DNA from: Nocardioides panacis
GTDB lineage: Bacteria; Actinomycetota; Actinomycetes; Propionibacteriales; Nocardioidaceae
Reading direction: 5' to 3'
NCBI RefSeq assembly: GCF_019039255.1
Contig: NZ_CP077062.1
Coordinates: forward strand, 2,046,001-2,110,000
DNA: 64,000 bases
Shown piece by piece: positions 33,518 through 40,927 of the stretch. Both the position numbers and the translations under genes were made by a program. Position 1 is the stretch's first letter, and each line of letters opens with the position of its first letter. The notes under the pieces were generated by a model. That model did no database searches. It was not told where the DNA came from and saw only the letters and a program-made list of their open reading frames with translations.

Positions 33518-33646
33518 CCCTACCCGGGTGTCGGGCATCATGCCGTGTTGGAGGTGCAGGTCGGATCCGCAGATCGCCGCGCGTGTCACCCGCACGATCG
33601 CATCGTTGGGATGCTCGATCTTCGGGATGTCATCGCTTACCTCCAT
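33518..33646 (-). pseudogene. N-terminal remnant of a zinc-dependent alcohol dehydrogenase
   Basis: The minus-strand frame begins EVSDDIPKIEHPNDAIVRV, TRAAICGSDLHLQHGMMPDT RVG and then diverges into unrelated Arg-rich sequence. AICGSDLH-x-x-HG with the catalytic Zn ligand Cys is the standard N-terminus of medium-chain Zn alcohol/formaldehyde dehydrogenases. Only about 43 residues remain; the cofactor domain is absent. It is a real fragment next to the DUF1345 gene. The remainder of 33447-33730 shows no gene. Confidence 0.75.
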
Positions 33647-33730
33647 CGGCCCCCCTCGTTCGACCGCCCGGTTGCGGCCATCGCGGGTCCGCAGCTCCCA
33701 GGCCAGGCGGCATGGGCGCTCGATCCCCTC

Positions 33731-34417
33731 TCATTGGCCGAGGTTGGTGACCAGGTTGATGGCGACTGCCAGCACGCCCGTGCCGAAGGCGTAGGAGAGC
33801 AGGGCATGACCCAACGCGACCCTCCTCATGTGGGTGGACGTCGGCTCTGTCTCGGACACGGCGAACGACATGCCGACCGTGAACGCCATGTACGCGAAGT
33901 CGCTGTAGGTCGGGGGTGACTCCCGCTTGAAGTCGATGCCGCCGATGTCTGGCTCGTCGAAGTAGTAGAGACGCGCGTACTTGAAGGCATAGACCGTGTT
34001 CACCAGTGCCCAGGACAGCGCCACGCTCAGAACGCTGAGCAGCACGGATGCGACCGAGGTCCCGCTGTGCCGATCCTTGGACTGCAGCAGGGCCACCGCC
34101 ACGATCGCCAGGCTCGCGACCGCGGCAGTGAGCAGCCACACGTCGGTCGACCTGGTCAGGTTCTCCTGTTCGGCGAGGCGCTTGGTTCCTTCGGAGTTCT
34201 GCGGCCAGCTGAGCCGCCACACCCAGCCGAGAGCCACGGCAACGGTCACGGTCCAGCTGACCAGGGGAAGCAGTCGCCAGGCGACGAGGAGTCCGACAAC
34301 GACACCTGCCGCGGATCCGGCGGCGAAGCTGAGGAGCGTCCGACGAGCCGAGAACAAGCGGTCGGCGCTCGGTTGAGTGTCTCGCGTTCGGAACGGCAAG
34401 CGGGGTCTGCTCCTCAC
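33731..34417 (-). CDS. DUF1345 membrane protein
   Basis: GTG 34417 starts a 228-residue protein with about five hydrophobic segments. Characteristic DUF1345 phrases are SWALVNTVYAFKYARLYYFD, GGIDFKRESPPTYSDFAYMAFTVGMSF and ALLSYAFGTGVLAVAINLV near the end. The function of the family is unknown; it is a plasma membrane protein. The FGTGVLA-x-x-IN end segment is well conserved. Confidence 0.9.
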   Translation of the reverse strand: MRSRPRLPFRTRDTQPSADRLFSARRTLLSFAAGSAAGVVVGLLVAWRLLPLVSWTVTVAVALGWVWRLSWPQNSEGTKRLAEQENLTRSTDVWLLTAAVASLAIVAVALLQSKDRHSGTSVASVLLSVLSVALSWALVNTVYAFKYARLYYFDEPDIGGIDFKRESPPTYSDFAYMAFTVGMSFAVSETEPTSTHMRRVALGHALLSYAFGTGVLAVAINLVTNLGQ

Positions 34418-34498
34418 TGGGCTGCCCTGTCGGTACGACGCTTCGGCGCCGTAGCGCGCCGAGCGAGGGCCGTGATGCAGCCGTGCGCTGCCCAGACC

Positions 34499-35038
34499 TC
34501 AGGAGGGGTCGATGGGTCGAACGACGTCGTGCACGTCGGCCTTGGGGTCGACACCGACCTCTGCGGCCCGGTGTAGGTGGCCCTCGGCCACCTGGTGCCG
34601 GACCCGTACGGCCCACACCGACAGGTAGCCGGCCGCGGCGAACACGACGAACGCCAGAGGGACGTGCACCATGATCAGCCAGTCCACGCCCTTCTCGGTG
34701 ATCAGGTGTCCGATGCCGGTCTGGATCAGCGTGGCGACGAAGAGCACCCCACTCCAGCGGACCAGGACGGGGAAGTAGGTGCGCAACGCGAAGAAGGCGT
34801 AACCGGCGCTGATGAGTGTCAGCACCCAGGAGATGTCGGCCACCACTCCGTGCACGGTGACCCAGGCATCCTTCCCGTCCTGGGAGACGAACTGGCCAGC
34901 GATCACCGCTTGGCAGAAGATCGCGACAGTGGTGACCCAGACCAAGACGGTCATCACCTTGATCCGCTGCGACGGCGGAAGCTCGTCAACCGGTCCGGCT
35001 TCGGAGGGTTGCGCGCGAGCAGACAAGCGGTCAGGCAT
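34499..35038 (-). CDS. four-helix membrane protein (DUF6220-like)
   Basis: ATG 35038 (MPDRLSARAQ) gives 179 residues. Four hydrophobic segments follow: VLVWVTTVAIFCQAVIAGQF, VHGVVADISWVLTLISAGYAF, SGVLFVATLIQTGIGHLI and LIMVHVPLAFVVFAAAGYLS, with His residues facing the membrane like a small haem/quinone-binding or DUF6220 protein. The C-tail EVGVDPKADVHDVV is charged. The 279-base region between this and the next gene has no gene. Confidence 0.7.
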   Translation of the reverse strand: MPDRLSARAQPSEAGPVDELPPSQRIKVMTVLVWVTTVAIFCQAVIAGQFVSQDGKDAWVTVHGVVADISWVLTLISAGYAFFALRTYFPVLVRWSGVLFVATLIQTGIGHLITEKGVDWLIMVHVPLAFVVFAAAGYLSVWAVRVRHQVAEGHLHRAAEVGVDPKADVHDVVRPIDPS

Positions 35039-35317
35039 CGAGGTGCTCCAATCCTCGGGGTCGGGCCCTTGGCCGGCGTCTCCGACCAGCAGGCGGTCCG
35101 TGTCGGTGGACCCGGCCACTCTTTCGGCTGTCCGGGTGGGCCGGACTCCGGTGGCGCAGTACCCACCAGCGAGAGTCACCATGTCTGGGCTGCGGAAACT
35201 GCTGCACGGCACGTGGTCTCCTTGAGCGAAACGACGCGTCACGGTCGCCGCAGGGCGCCGACCTGAGGCTCGACGTACGGAGTGCGCCTGCACAGGAGCC
35301 GGCCGTGCCGACTGACG

Positions 35318-36058
35318 TCAGGTACACGGGTGGGAGCGTCTCCGGGTGTCCACGATCATCTGCGCGACATCCCGCAGCTTGACGTTGCTGTCTTGCGAGT
35401 ATCGGCGCAGCACCTCGAAGGCCCGGTCCTGATCAAGGGCGTACCGCTCCATCAGGATGCCCTGCGCCTGACCGATGAGCTTGCGAGAGTCGATCGCCCG
35501 GGAGAAGTTCTCAGAGTCCTGGACCCGCGACAGGGCGATGGCCGCATGGCGAGCCAGGACATGCGCGGTCTGCACATCGGCATCGGAGAACTGGTGGGGC
35601 CGGGCGTCGTACATGTTGAGGGTCCCCATCGTCCGCTCGCTGGCGTAGAGGCGCACCCCCATCATGCTGCGGAACCCCACCGCCGCCGCGGTCGAAGCCC
35701 AAGCGGGCCACCGCGCATCCGTTTCGGTGTCGGTGACCAGGACGCAGTCACAACCGTTGACCATGGACAGGATCGGTCCCGCGTGGACCTCCACCTGTTT
35801 CTCGATGAGGGCCGCGATGGCCGGATCCGTGCTGGCCACGATCTCCAGCCGCCGTCTGGCATGCACGAACACCACGGCCGCATGACCACAGTCGACGGCA
35901 GCACGGGCGAAATCGAGCACCCGGTCGACGGTCTCCGGAACCGTCGCCTCCTCATGAACCGACAGAGCCATCTGCGCCAGGTCGAAACCGCGGGTATCCC
36001 TCCCCGTCCACAGAACCTCGCGCGCACGGGGACTGGAGGGCGACGGCGTTTCGGTCAC
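35318..36058 (-). CDS. GAF-ANTAR transcription antitermination regulator
   Basis: The 246-residue protein starts at GTG 36058 with GAF features (about 25-170): VDCGHAAVVFVHARRRLEI, LVTDTETDARWP, GVRLYASERTMGTLNMYDARP. Residues 185-240 are an ANTAR domain: LIGQAQGILMERYALDQDRAFEVLRRYSQDSNVKLRDVAQMIVDTRR, the RNA-hairpin-binding helix set. ANTAR proteins bind nascent RNA to prevent termination. Another GAF-ANTAR gene is immediately upstream. Confidence 0.92.
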   Translation of the reverse strand: MTETPSPSSPRAREVLWTGRDTRGFDLAQMALSVHEEATVPETVDRVLDFARAAVDCGHAAVVFVHARRRLEIVASTDPAIAALIEKQVEVHAGPILSMVNGCDCVLVTDTETDARWPAWASTAAAVGFRSMMGVRLYASERTMGTLNMYDARPHQFSDADVQTAHVLARHAAIALSRVQDSENFSRAIDSRKLIGQAQGILMERYALDQDRAFEVLRRYSQDSNVKLRDVAQMIVDTRRRSHPCT

Positions 36059-36170
36059 GCAATCAGCATGACACCGCCTCGAGCGAGTGTTTCGAGACTC
36101 GGGGCCTCTTCTGATCCTCCCACGACCACGACCCTCGGCAGGCCGGCGCGGACCCCTTCGTCGGGCCCGG

Positions 36171-36858
36171 TCAGCCGGTCACCGCGCGTGAGTGCGCGGT
36201 CGCGACGATCTCCTCGGCCACCTGGCGCAGCTTCCACGTTGCGGTGCGAGGACAGGCGCTTCAGGAACGCGAAGGCGTGCTCGTCCTTCAGCTCGTAGCG
36301 CTCCATGACGATGCCGACCGCCTGCCCGATCAAGGTCCTCGACCGCACGGCCTGCTCGAGGTCCCCCACGTGACGCGCATAGCCGATGGCCTGCCCGGCC
36401 TGGTGGGCGAAGAGCGCACTCAACGCCGCGTCGTCCTCGAACGCACCGACCGTCTTCGAGTAGAGGTTCAGGGCGCCGTTGGACTGCGGGGTGTCGAAAA
36501 GCCGCACCCCGATCTGCGAGCGGACGCCCAGGGAGGCGGCCACGGCGCCGTACGCCGGGAACCGCTCGTCGAGGGCGAGGTCGCCCGACACGACCTGGTC
36601 CGTGTGCGCGGCGGCGTCGTAGCACGGACCCTCCTGCAACCGGTACTGCTCTGCGTCGAGTCGCACGATGACGTCGTCCGTCGGCGCCGCCGTAGCAAGC
36701 GTCCGATCCGCCCGCAGGATGGTGATGCTGCTGGCGTGCACGTCCGGCAACAGCTCCACCGCCGCCGCGGTGATGTTCACGAGCGTCTGGTCCAGATCGC
36801 CGGGTTGCAGTCTCAGTGCCAGCTGGCGTGCCGTCTCCAGCAGCGTTCCGTCAGTCAT
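36171..36858 (-). CDS. GAF-ANTAR regulator with a one-base frameshift near its end
   Basis: ATG 36858 begins MTDGTLLETARQLALRL. A GAF domain (YRLQEGPCYDAA, GVRLFDTPQSNGALNLYS) leads to ANTAR sequence IGQAVGIVMERYELKDEHAF, AFLKRLSSHRNV. There the frame shifts: GTGGAAG at 36233-36239 should read as V-K, after which the sense LRQVAEEIVATAHSRAVTG ends at 36171. The uncorrected frame runs on to 36055 without ANTAR features. A one-base insertion is inferred. The 228-residue restored length suits the family. Confidence 0.75.
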
Positions 36859-36938
36859 CCGGGAAGCGTAGTCACCCGAAGGACCTGTCGAGGTCTCGGG
36901 TCGAGGGAAGCCGGTCGGCACCACCCGCGACGTCGGCG

Positions 36939-37778
36939 CTAGAGGATCGGCCGGCCGCCGGTCACCGCGATCCGAGCGCCTGACATGTAGCTGCCCTCGT
37001 CCGAGGCGAGCAGGACGTAGGCACCGGCGAGCTCGGCGGGTTGGCCCGGACGCCCCAGCGGGGTGTCGTCACCGAACTGCTCCACCTTCTCCGGTGGCAT
37101 CGTGGACGGGATCAGCGGCGTCCAGATCGGGCCCGGAGCCACGCTGTTGACCCGGATCCCCCGGGGACCGAGCATCTGGGCGAGGCTGGCGCAGAAGTTC
37201 GCCACCGCTGCCTTCGTCGCCGCGTACGGCGCGAGGTCCGGTGAGGGCATGTCCGAGTTGACCGACGTGCTGCCGATGATCGACGAGCCGGGACGCATGT
37301 GCGGCAGGGCGGCCTTGACCAGGTAGAACATCGCCGACACGTTCGTGGCGAAGGTGTGCTGCCACTCGCCGTCGGTGACGTCCTGGATGTCGGTGTGGCT
37401 CATCTGGTAGGCCGCGTTGCTCACCAGGACGTCGACCCGACCGAACTCGCGCACGGTTCGCGCGACGATGTCCCGGCAGTGGTCCGGCTGCGAGATGTCC
37501 CCGGAGACGACGAGCGCCTTCCGTCCGGCCTCGGCGACGAGTCGGGCGGTGTCCTCCGCGTCCTCGTCCTCCGACAGGTAGCTGATGACCACGTCGGCAC
37601 CTTCACGGGCGTAGGCGATGGCCACGGCGCGACCGATCCCGCTGTCGCCGCCGGTGATGACAGCGACCTTGTCGGTGAGCTTTCCGGACCCCTGGTAGCT
37701 GGCCTCGCCGCAGTCCGGGACGGGGTCCATGGCGCGCTGGGTTCCCGGAACTTCCTGTTGCTGGGCCGGCTGGTTCAT
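36939..37778 (-). CDS. SDR oxidoreductase (YhdG/YghA-like)
   Basis: ATG 37778 lies after GAGGAGCCC. The 279-residue enzyme begins with a typical long N-terminus ending in DYQ-like YQGSGKL, then KVAVITGGDSGIGRAVAIA (NAD(P) motif), SNAAYQM, GSTSVNSDM and the YAATKAAVANFCASLA Tyr-Lys dyad with NSVAPGPIWTPL. The subgroup with extended N-termini is often stress-linked (general stress protein 39 type). It lies between two ANTAR genes in the same direction. Confidence 0.9.
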   Translation of the reverse strand: MNQPAQQQEVPGTQRAMDPVPDCGEASYQGSGKLTDKVAVITGGDSGIGRAVAIAYAREGADVVISYLSEDEDAEDTARLVAEAGRKALVVSGDISQPDHCRDIVARTVREFGRVDVLVSNAAYQMSHTDIQDVTDGEWQHTFATNVSAMFYLVKAALPHMRPGSSIIGSTSVNSDMPSPDLAPYAATKAAVANFCASLAQMLGPRGIRVNSVAPGPIWTPLIPSTMPPEKVEQFGDDTPLGRPGQPAELAGAYVLLASDEGSYMSGARIAVTGGRPIL

Positions 37779-37911
37779 GGGGCTCCTCGGGTCGCGGTCT
37801 GGACGCGCGCGGTACCCCTCCCCTGACGGCGCAAACGAGGGACGAGACCCGGTTCCGAGGGACTGACGCCGGAGTCGGACCGGGGGCCGGCACTCGAGAC
37901 GGTGGCGGCGC

Positions 37912-38583
37912 TCAGTCAGACGCCGACGTTGGGTCACGTGTGCCGGCCGCCTCGCTGAGGACGGCGTGCACCCGTGCCGCGCAGGCGTCGATGCCGTCCT
38001 CGGCCTGTCGGGCGAGACCGGAGGTCAGTCGTTCGGCGAGGTCGTGCACCTTGATGTTGCTGTTCTGGGAGTGAGCGCGCAGGACGGCGAACGCGGCGTC
38101 GGGAGGCAGCCCGAACGCCAGCATCAGCATCCCCTTGGCCTGCTCGATGGTGGCGCGGTGCGCGGTGACGCCCACGATGGCAGCCTCCACCTCGACCTGG
38201 GCGTCGCAGCGGACCACTTCCGTCAGGTCGACCATGGTGCCTGCCAGCTCGACCACCTCGCCCCGGTCGTCGAGCCGCCCCCACCCGGTCACCAGGACGG
38301 TCCGCCTGCGCCGTCTCGCATCGAGGAGGTGGTGGTAAGAGGCGTACGGCGTGCCGCCGAGCAGCGCCTTCTTGAACGCCAGCCGAGCCCCCGGAACCTC
38401 ATCGGGATCGACGTGGCTCAGCATCAGCTCCCCGGACGGGACGACCTCGCCGGGTACGAACCCGTGCATCGCGAACATCTCGTCGGTCCACGTCCAGGTG
38501 GCCCCGTCGAACCTGTACCTCCCGACAGGCGGCGGGGTCCCGGAGGACAGCGCTTCAACTGCTTGGTCGAGACCCATGGACAT
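37912..38583 (-). CDS. PAS-ANTAR regulator
   Basis: GGGGAGGGGCC precedes ATG 38583. Residues 20-120 show a PAS fold pattern (GRYRFDGATWTWTDEMFAMHG, LSHVDPDEVPGARLAFKKAL, YHHLLDARRRRRTVLVTGWG), like the PAS-ANTAR proteins of actinobacteria. Residues 140-205 are ANTAR: TIEQAKGMLMLAFGLPPDAAFAVLRAHSQNSNIKVHDLAERL. Third ANTAR-bearing gene within 3.2 kb; the C-terminal 20 residues are acidic. Confidence 0.9.
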   Translation of the reverse strand: MSMGLDQAVEALSSGTPPPVGRYRFDGATWTWTDEMFAMHGFVPGEVVPSGELMLSHVDPDEVPGARLAFKKALLGGTPYASYHHLLDARRRRRTVLVTGWGRLDDRGEVVELAGTMVDLTEVVRCDAQVEVEAAIVGVTAHRATIEQAKGMLMLAFGLPPDAAFAVLRAHSQNSNIKVHDLAERLTSGLARQAEDGIDACAARVHAVLSEAAGTRDPTSASD

Positions 38584-39046
38584 GGCCCCTCCCCGTTCAC
38601 ATCCCCGCACCGGGGGTCGCGGTGCCGCCGAACCAGACTGCTCGAGTTCGATCCGCCGCCGTACATAATAGCGACACCGGAACGGGAAACGGGAGCAGGA
38701 AAGAGCCAGGACTCGGACTGTCGCTGGGGGTTCGGGAGCCGCGTGCCGGCTATGACAGCGGACTGCCGCACATGACGGGCGACGAGTCGGGTACCCAGAG
38801 GTCAGTCGTTTCATGGAGACCCTGTGGAGCGGCCGCGGGCCTGCGCTGGGCCCAGGTCAAGAAGCGGCCGCCCGGCGCGGGTTCCTCCTCTGGCTCCCCA
38901 GCGTGGCGGCCGCTCAGATCTCGCCGTACCTCACGCACCGAGGTCGGGCGAGTCCGAGATGGCTATTGTCCCGCCCCCGTTCCGGGGGCAGCGTTGGACG
39001 AGACGGTAGCGCCGTCGGGGTGCTGCCCCGAGCAGAGGAGCTCATC
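38584..39046. other. intergenic region between divergent genes
   Basis: The 463 bases hold the promoter of the PAS-ANTAR gene (see 38665-38690) and that of the ABM-like gene. No gene was found in either direction; the longer frames are GC shadows. Confidence 0.5.
38665..38690 (-). promoter_or_regulatory. candidate promoter of the PAS-ANTAR gene
   Basis: On the minus strand GTTT is followed after 16 bases by TATTAT, the only clear A/T-rich -10-like box in the region, about 80 bases before ATG 38583. GTTT at -35 recalls stress sigma factor B/F promoters although the -10 is housekeeping-like. Confidence 0.4.
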
Positions 39047-39670
39047 GTGCATGCACGCACCACGACCCTCCAGGCTGAACCAGGCAAGATCGATGACGGC
39101 ATCGCGTACGTCCGGAACGAGGTCCTCCCCCGGGTGACCGACACGGACGGATGTGTAGGGATGTCGCTGCTCGTCGACCGCGAGAGCGGCCGATGCATCG
39201 CCACCACCGCGTGGGAGTCGGAGGAAGCGCTCCGCGCCAGTGCCGAGACGGTCCGTCCGCTGCGCGAGGCCGCGGAACGCGCCCTTGGAAGCACCGGCAG
39301 CTCCGTCGACACCTGGGAGGTGGCGGTCGTCCACCGCGACCACGCACTCCCCGAGGGCGCCTTCGCTCGTGTCACCTGGCTGAGCGGCGACTCGAACACC
39401 GCCGATCGCGCCGTGGAGATGTTCAGGATGGGTGTGCTTCCCAAGGTCCAGGAGCTGCCCGGGTTCTGCAGCGCCAGCCTGCTCGTCAGCGCCGAGGCCG
39501 GTCGCGCCGTGGGGACGGTGATGTTCGAGACCCGTGAGCAGCTCGTGGACAGTCGCGAGGCGGCCACCCGGATTCGCAGTGCCGCCAGCAAGGAGGCCGC
39601 AGCGACGGTCGACGACGTCGCGGAGATGGAGGTCGCCTTCGCCCATCTGCACGTACCCGAGATGGCCTGA
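39047..39670 (+). CDS. antibiotic biosynthesis monooxygenase-like protein with two ABM-type halves
   Basis: GTG 39047 is chosen because GAGGAG lies six bases before it; longer in-frame starts upstream have no such site. The 207-residue protein consists of two similar halves: HARTTTLQAEPGKIDDGIAYV with GCVGMSLLVDRESGRCIATTAW, and ARVTWLSGDSNTADRAVEM with GFCSASLLVSAEAGRAVGTVMF. Such tandem ABM-fold proteins occur in actinobacteria; some act on aromatic or haem substrates. Here the activity is unknown. Confidence 0.72.
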   Translation: MHARTTTLQAEPGKIDDGIAYVRNEVLPRVTDTDGCVGMSLLVDRESGRCIATTAWESEEALRASAETVRPLREAAERALGSTGSSVDTWEVAVVHRDHALPEGAFARVTWLSGDSNTADRAVEMFRMGVLPKVQELPGFCSASLLVSAEAGRAVGTVMFETREQLVDSREAATRIRSAASKEAAATVDDVAEMEVAFAHLHVPEMA

Positions 39671-39784
39671 TCCGCGGGGCATCTGCGCGCCTGCTCGGCT
39701 CCGGCGTCACCGGTACGTCGGCTGAGCGGCGCGCTTGCGTGCACGCGATCGCTGCAAGGTCTGACGGTCCTGATGGCCGGGTGA

Positions 39785-40180
39785 CTAGATCGCCAGCAGT
39801 CGTTGGAAGAAGTCTCGATAGCGCTGCAGGGCTCCTCGCAGATCCTCGGTGGAAGGTTCACCCTCCGCCCACTGACCCTCGAGCTCACGATGCTGGCTCT
39901 CGAAGGTCGCGGACAGCTTCTGCAGGACCTCGCCCACCAACTTGTCGGCGTCGCTGACCGCGCTGCGGGGGTCATCCACGAAGCCTTGCTGGATCGCCTC
40001 CCAACGGGCCCGCAGATCGATGACGGCCTCTTCGGGGACCAGCTGTCCCGTGCCAGCCGTGCCGGACGCCGATGTGTCCGGCCTCTCGGAGCCGACCGCG
40101 TCAGCAGCCGCCGGATCTGGCCGGGTCACGTCCGTTACGGACTCACGCGAGCCGGAGGACTGGTCGTCTTGTGGGGTCAT
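39785..40180 (-). CDS. soluble protein sharing a W-x-x-IQ-x-GFVD-x-P motif with its neighbour
   Basis: AGGAG precedes ATG 40180, which overlaps the previous stop (TGATG). After an Asp/Ser/Thr-rich start the 131-residue protein has DLRARWEAIQQGFVDDPRSAVSDADKLVGEVLQ and ends in helical RYRDFFQRLLAI. The stretch is closely similar to the neighbour's NRYRDDWNDIQRGFVDEPGS, so the pair are paralogues, one membrane-anchored and one soluble. Function unknown. Confidence 0.75.
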   Translation of the reverse strand: MTPQDDQSSGSRESVTDVTRPDPAAADAVGSERPDTSASGTAGTGQLVPEEAVIDLRARWEAIQQGFVDDPRSAVSDADKLVGEVLQKLSATFESQHRELEGQWAEGEPSTEDLRGALQRYRDFFQRLLAI

Positions 40181-40764
40181 CACTGCTCCTCGGTGTCGGT
40201 GGTGCCGGATGCTCGACCCTCGTCGGCGGCGCCACGGTTCTCGAGCAGCGCGTCGACCAACCGTCGATAGGAGGTGACTGCCTGGCGTAGCTGCTCGGTG
40301 TCCGCCTGGCCCTGTGCCTGCGCCACCGCGACGCGGTGGGCATCACGGTAGTTCTGTGAGACGTCAGGGTGATCGACTGAGATGTCGTCGGCCCGCAGCT
40401 CGAACTCGTCCACCGGGTAGCCGGAGTCCCGCATCATCTGGATCACCAGGCGGTCTGCCCGCTCCACGGCGCTCCCCGGCTCGTCGACAAATCCCCGTTG
40501 TATGTCGTTCCAGTCGTCGCGGTAACGGTTCGCGGCCGAGCTGGACAGGGGCCGGACCTCGAACTGTGAGCGTCGCTTCTCGCGCTGCTTCAGATCCTTC
40601 TCGGCAGCACGCCGGTCCCCCGTCTCGTCGACGGTGCGCTCGTACTCAGGACCGAACCGCTGCTGGAGCTGGGACGAGCTTCGGCGCTTGGCCAGCAAGA
40701 AGGCGACCAGCGCGGCCGCGACAGCCACGACGACGACAACAACGACGACGGTGATCGTGTCCAT
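40180..40764 (-). CDS. single-pass membrane protein paralogous to the downstream gene
   Basis: ATG 40764 starts MDTITVVVVVVVVAVAAALV, one transmembrane segment followed by KRRSSSQLQQRFGPEYERTV, a cytosolic coiled region, and DDWNDIQRGFVDEPGSAVERADRLV. The phrase RFGPEYERTV recurs in many actinobacterial single-pass proteins of unknown role. The 194-residue protein overlaps the next gene, so both are co-translated. The companion lacks the membrane anchor. Confidence 0.8.
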   Translation of the reverse strand: MDTITVVVVVVVVAVAAALVAFLLAKRRSSSQLQQRFGPEYERTVDETGDRRAAEKDLKQREKRRSQFEVRPLSSSAANRYRDDWNDIQRGFVDEPGSAVERADRLVIQMMRDSGYPVDEFELRADDISVDHPDVSQNYRDAHRVAVAQAQGQADTEQLRQAVTSYRRLVDALLENRGAADEGRASGTTDTEEQ

Positions 40765-40927
40765 AGCGCCTCCAGGGCTGTGTGGCACGCTAGCCGCTCC
40801 GAGAGGACGGTGTCCAGACGCCCGGAACCCCGCTGCGCACGTCCCGGACGCTGAGCGTGACCTAGACACGAACACGCCTTTTTCGGCAATGTGGCATGTG
40901 ATCGGTCGACATGGCCGATAGTCAGGC

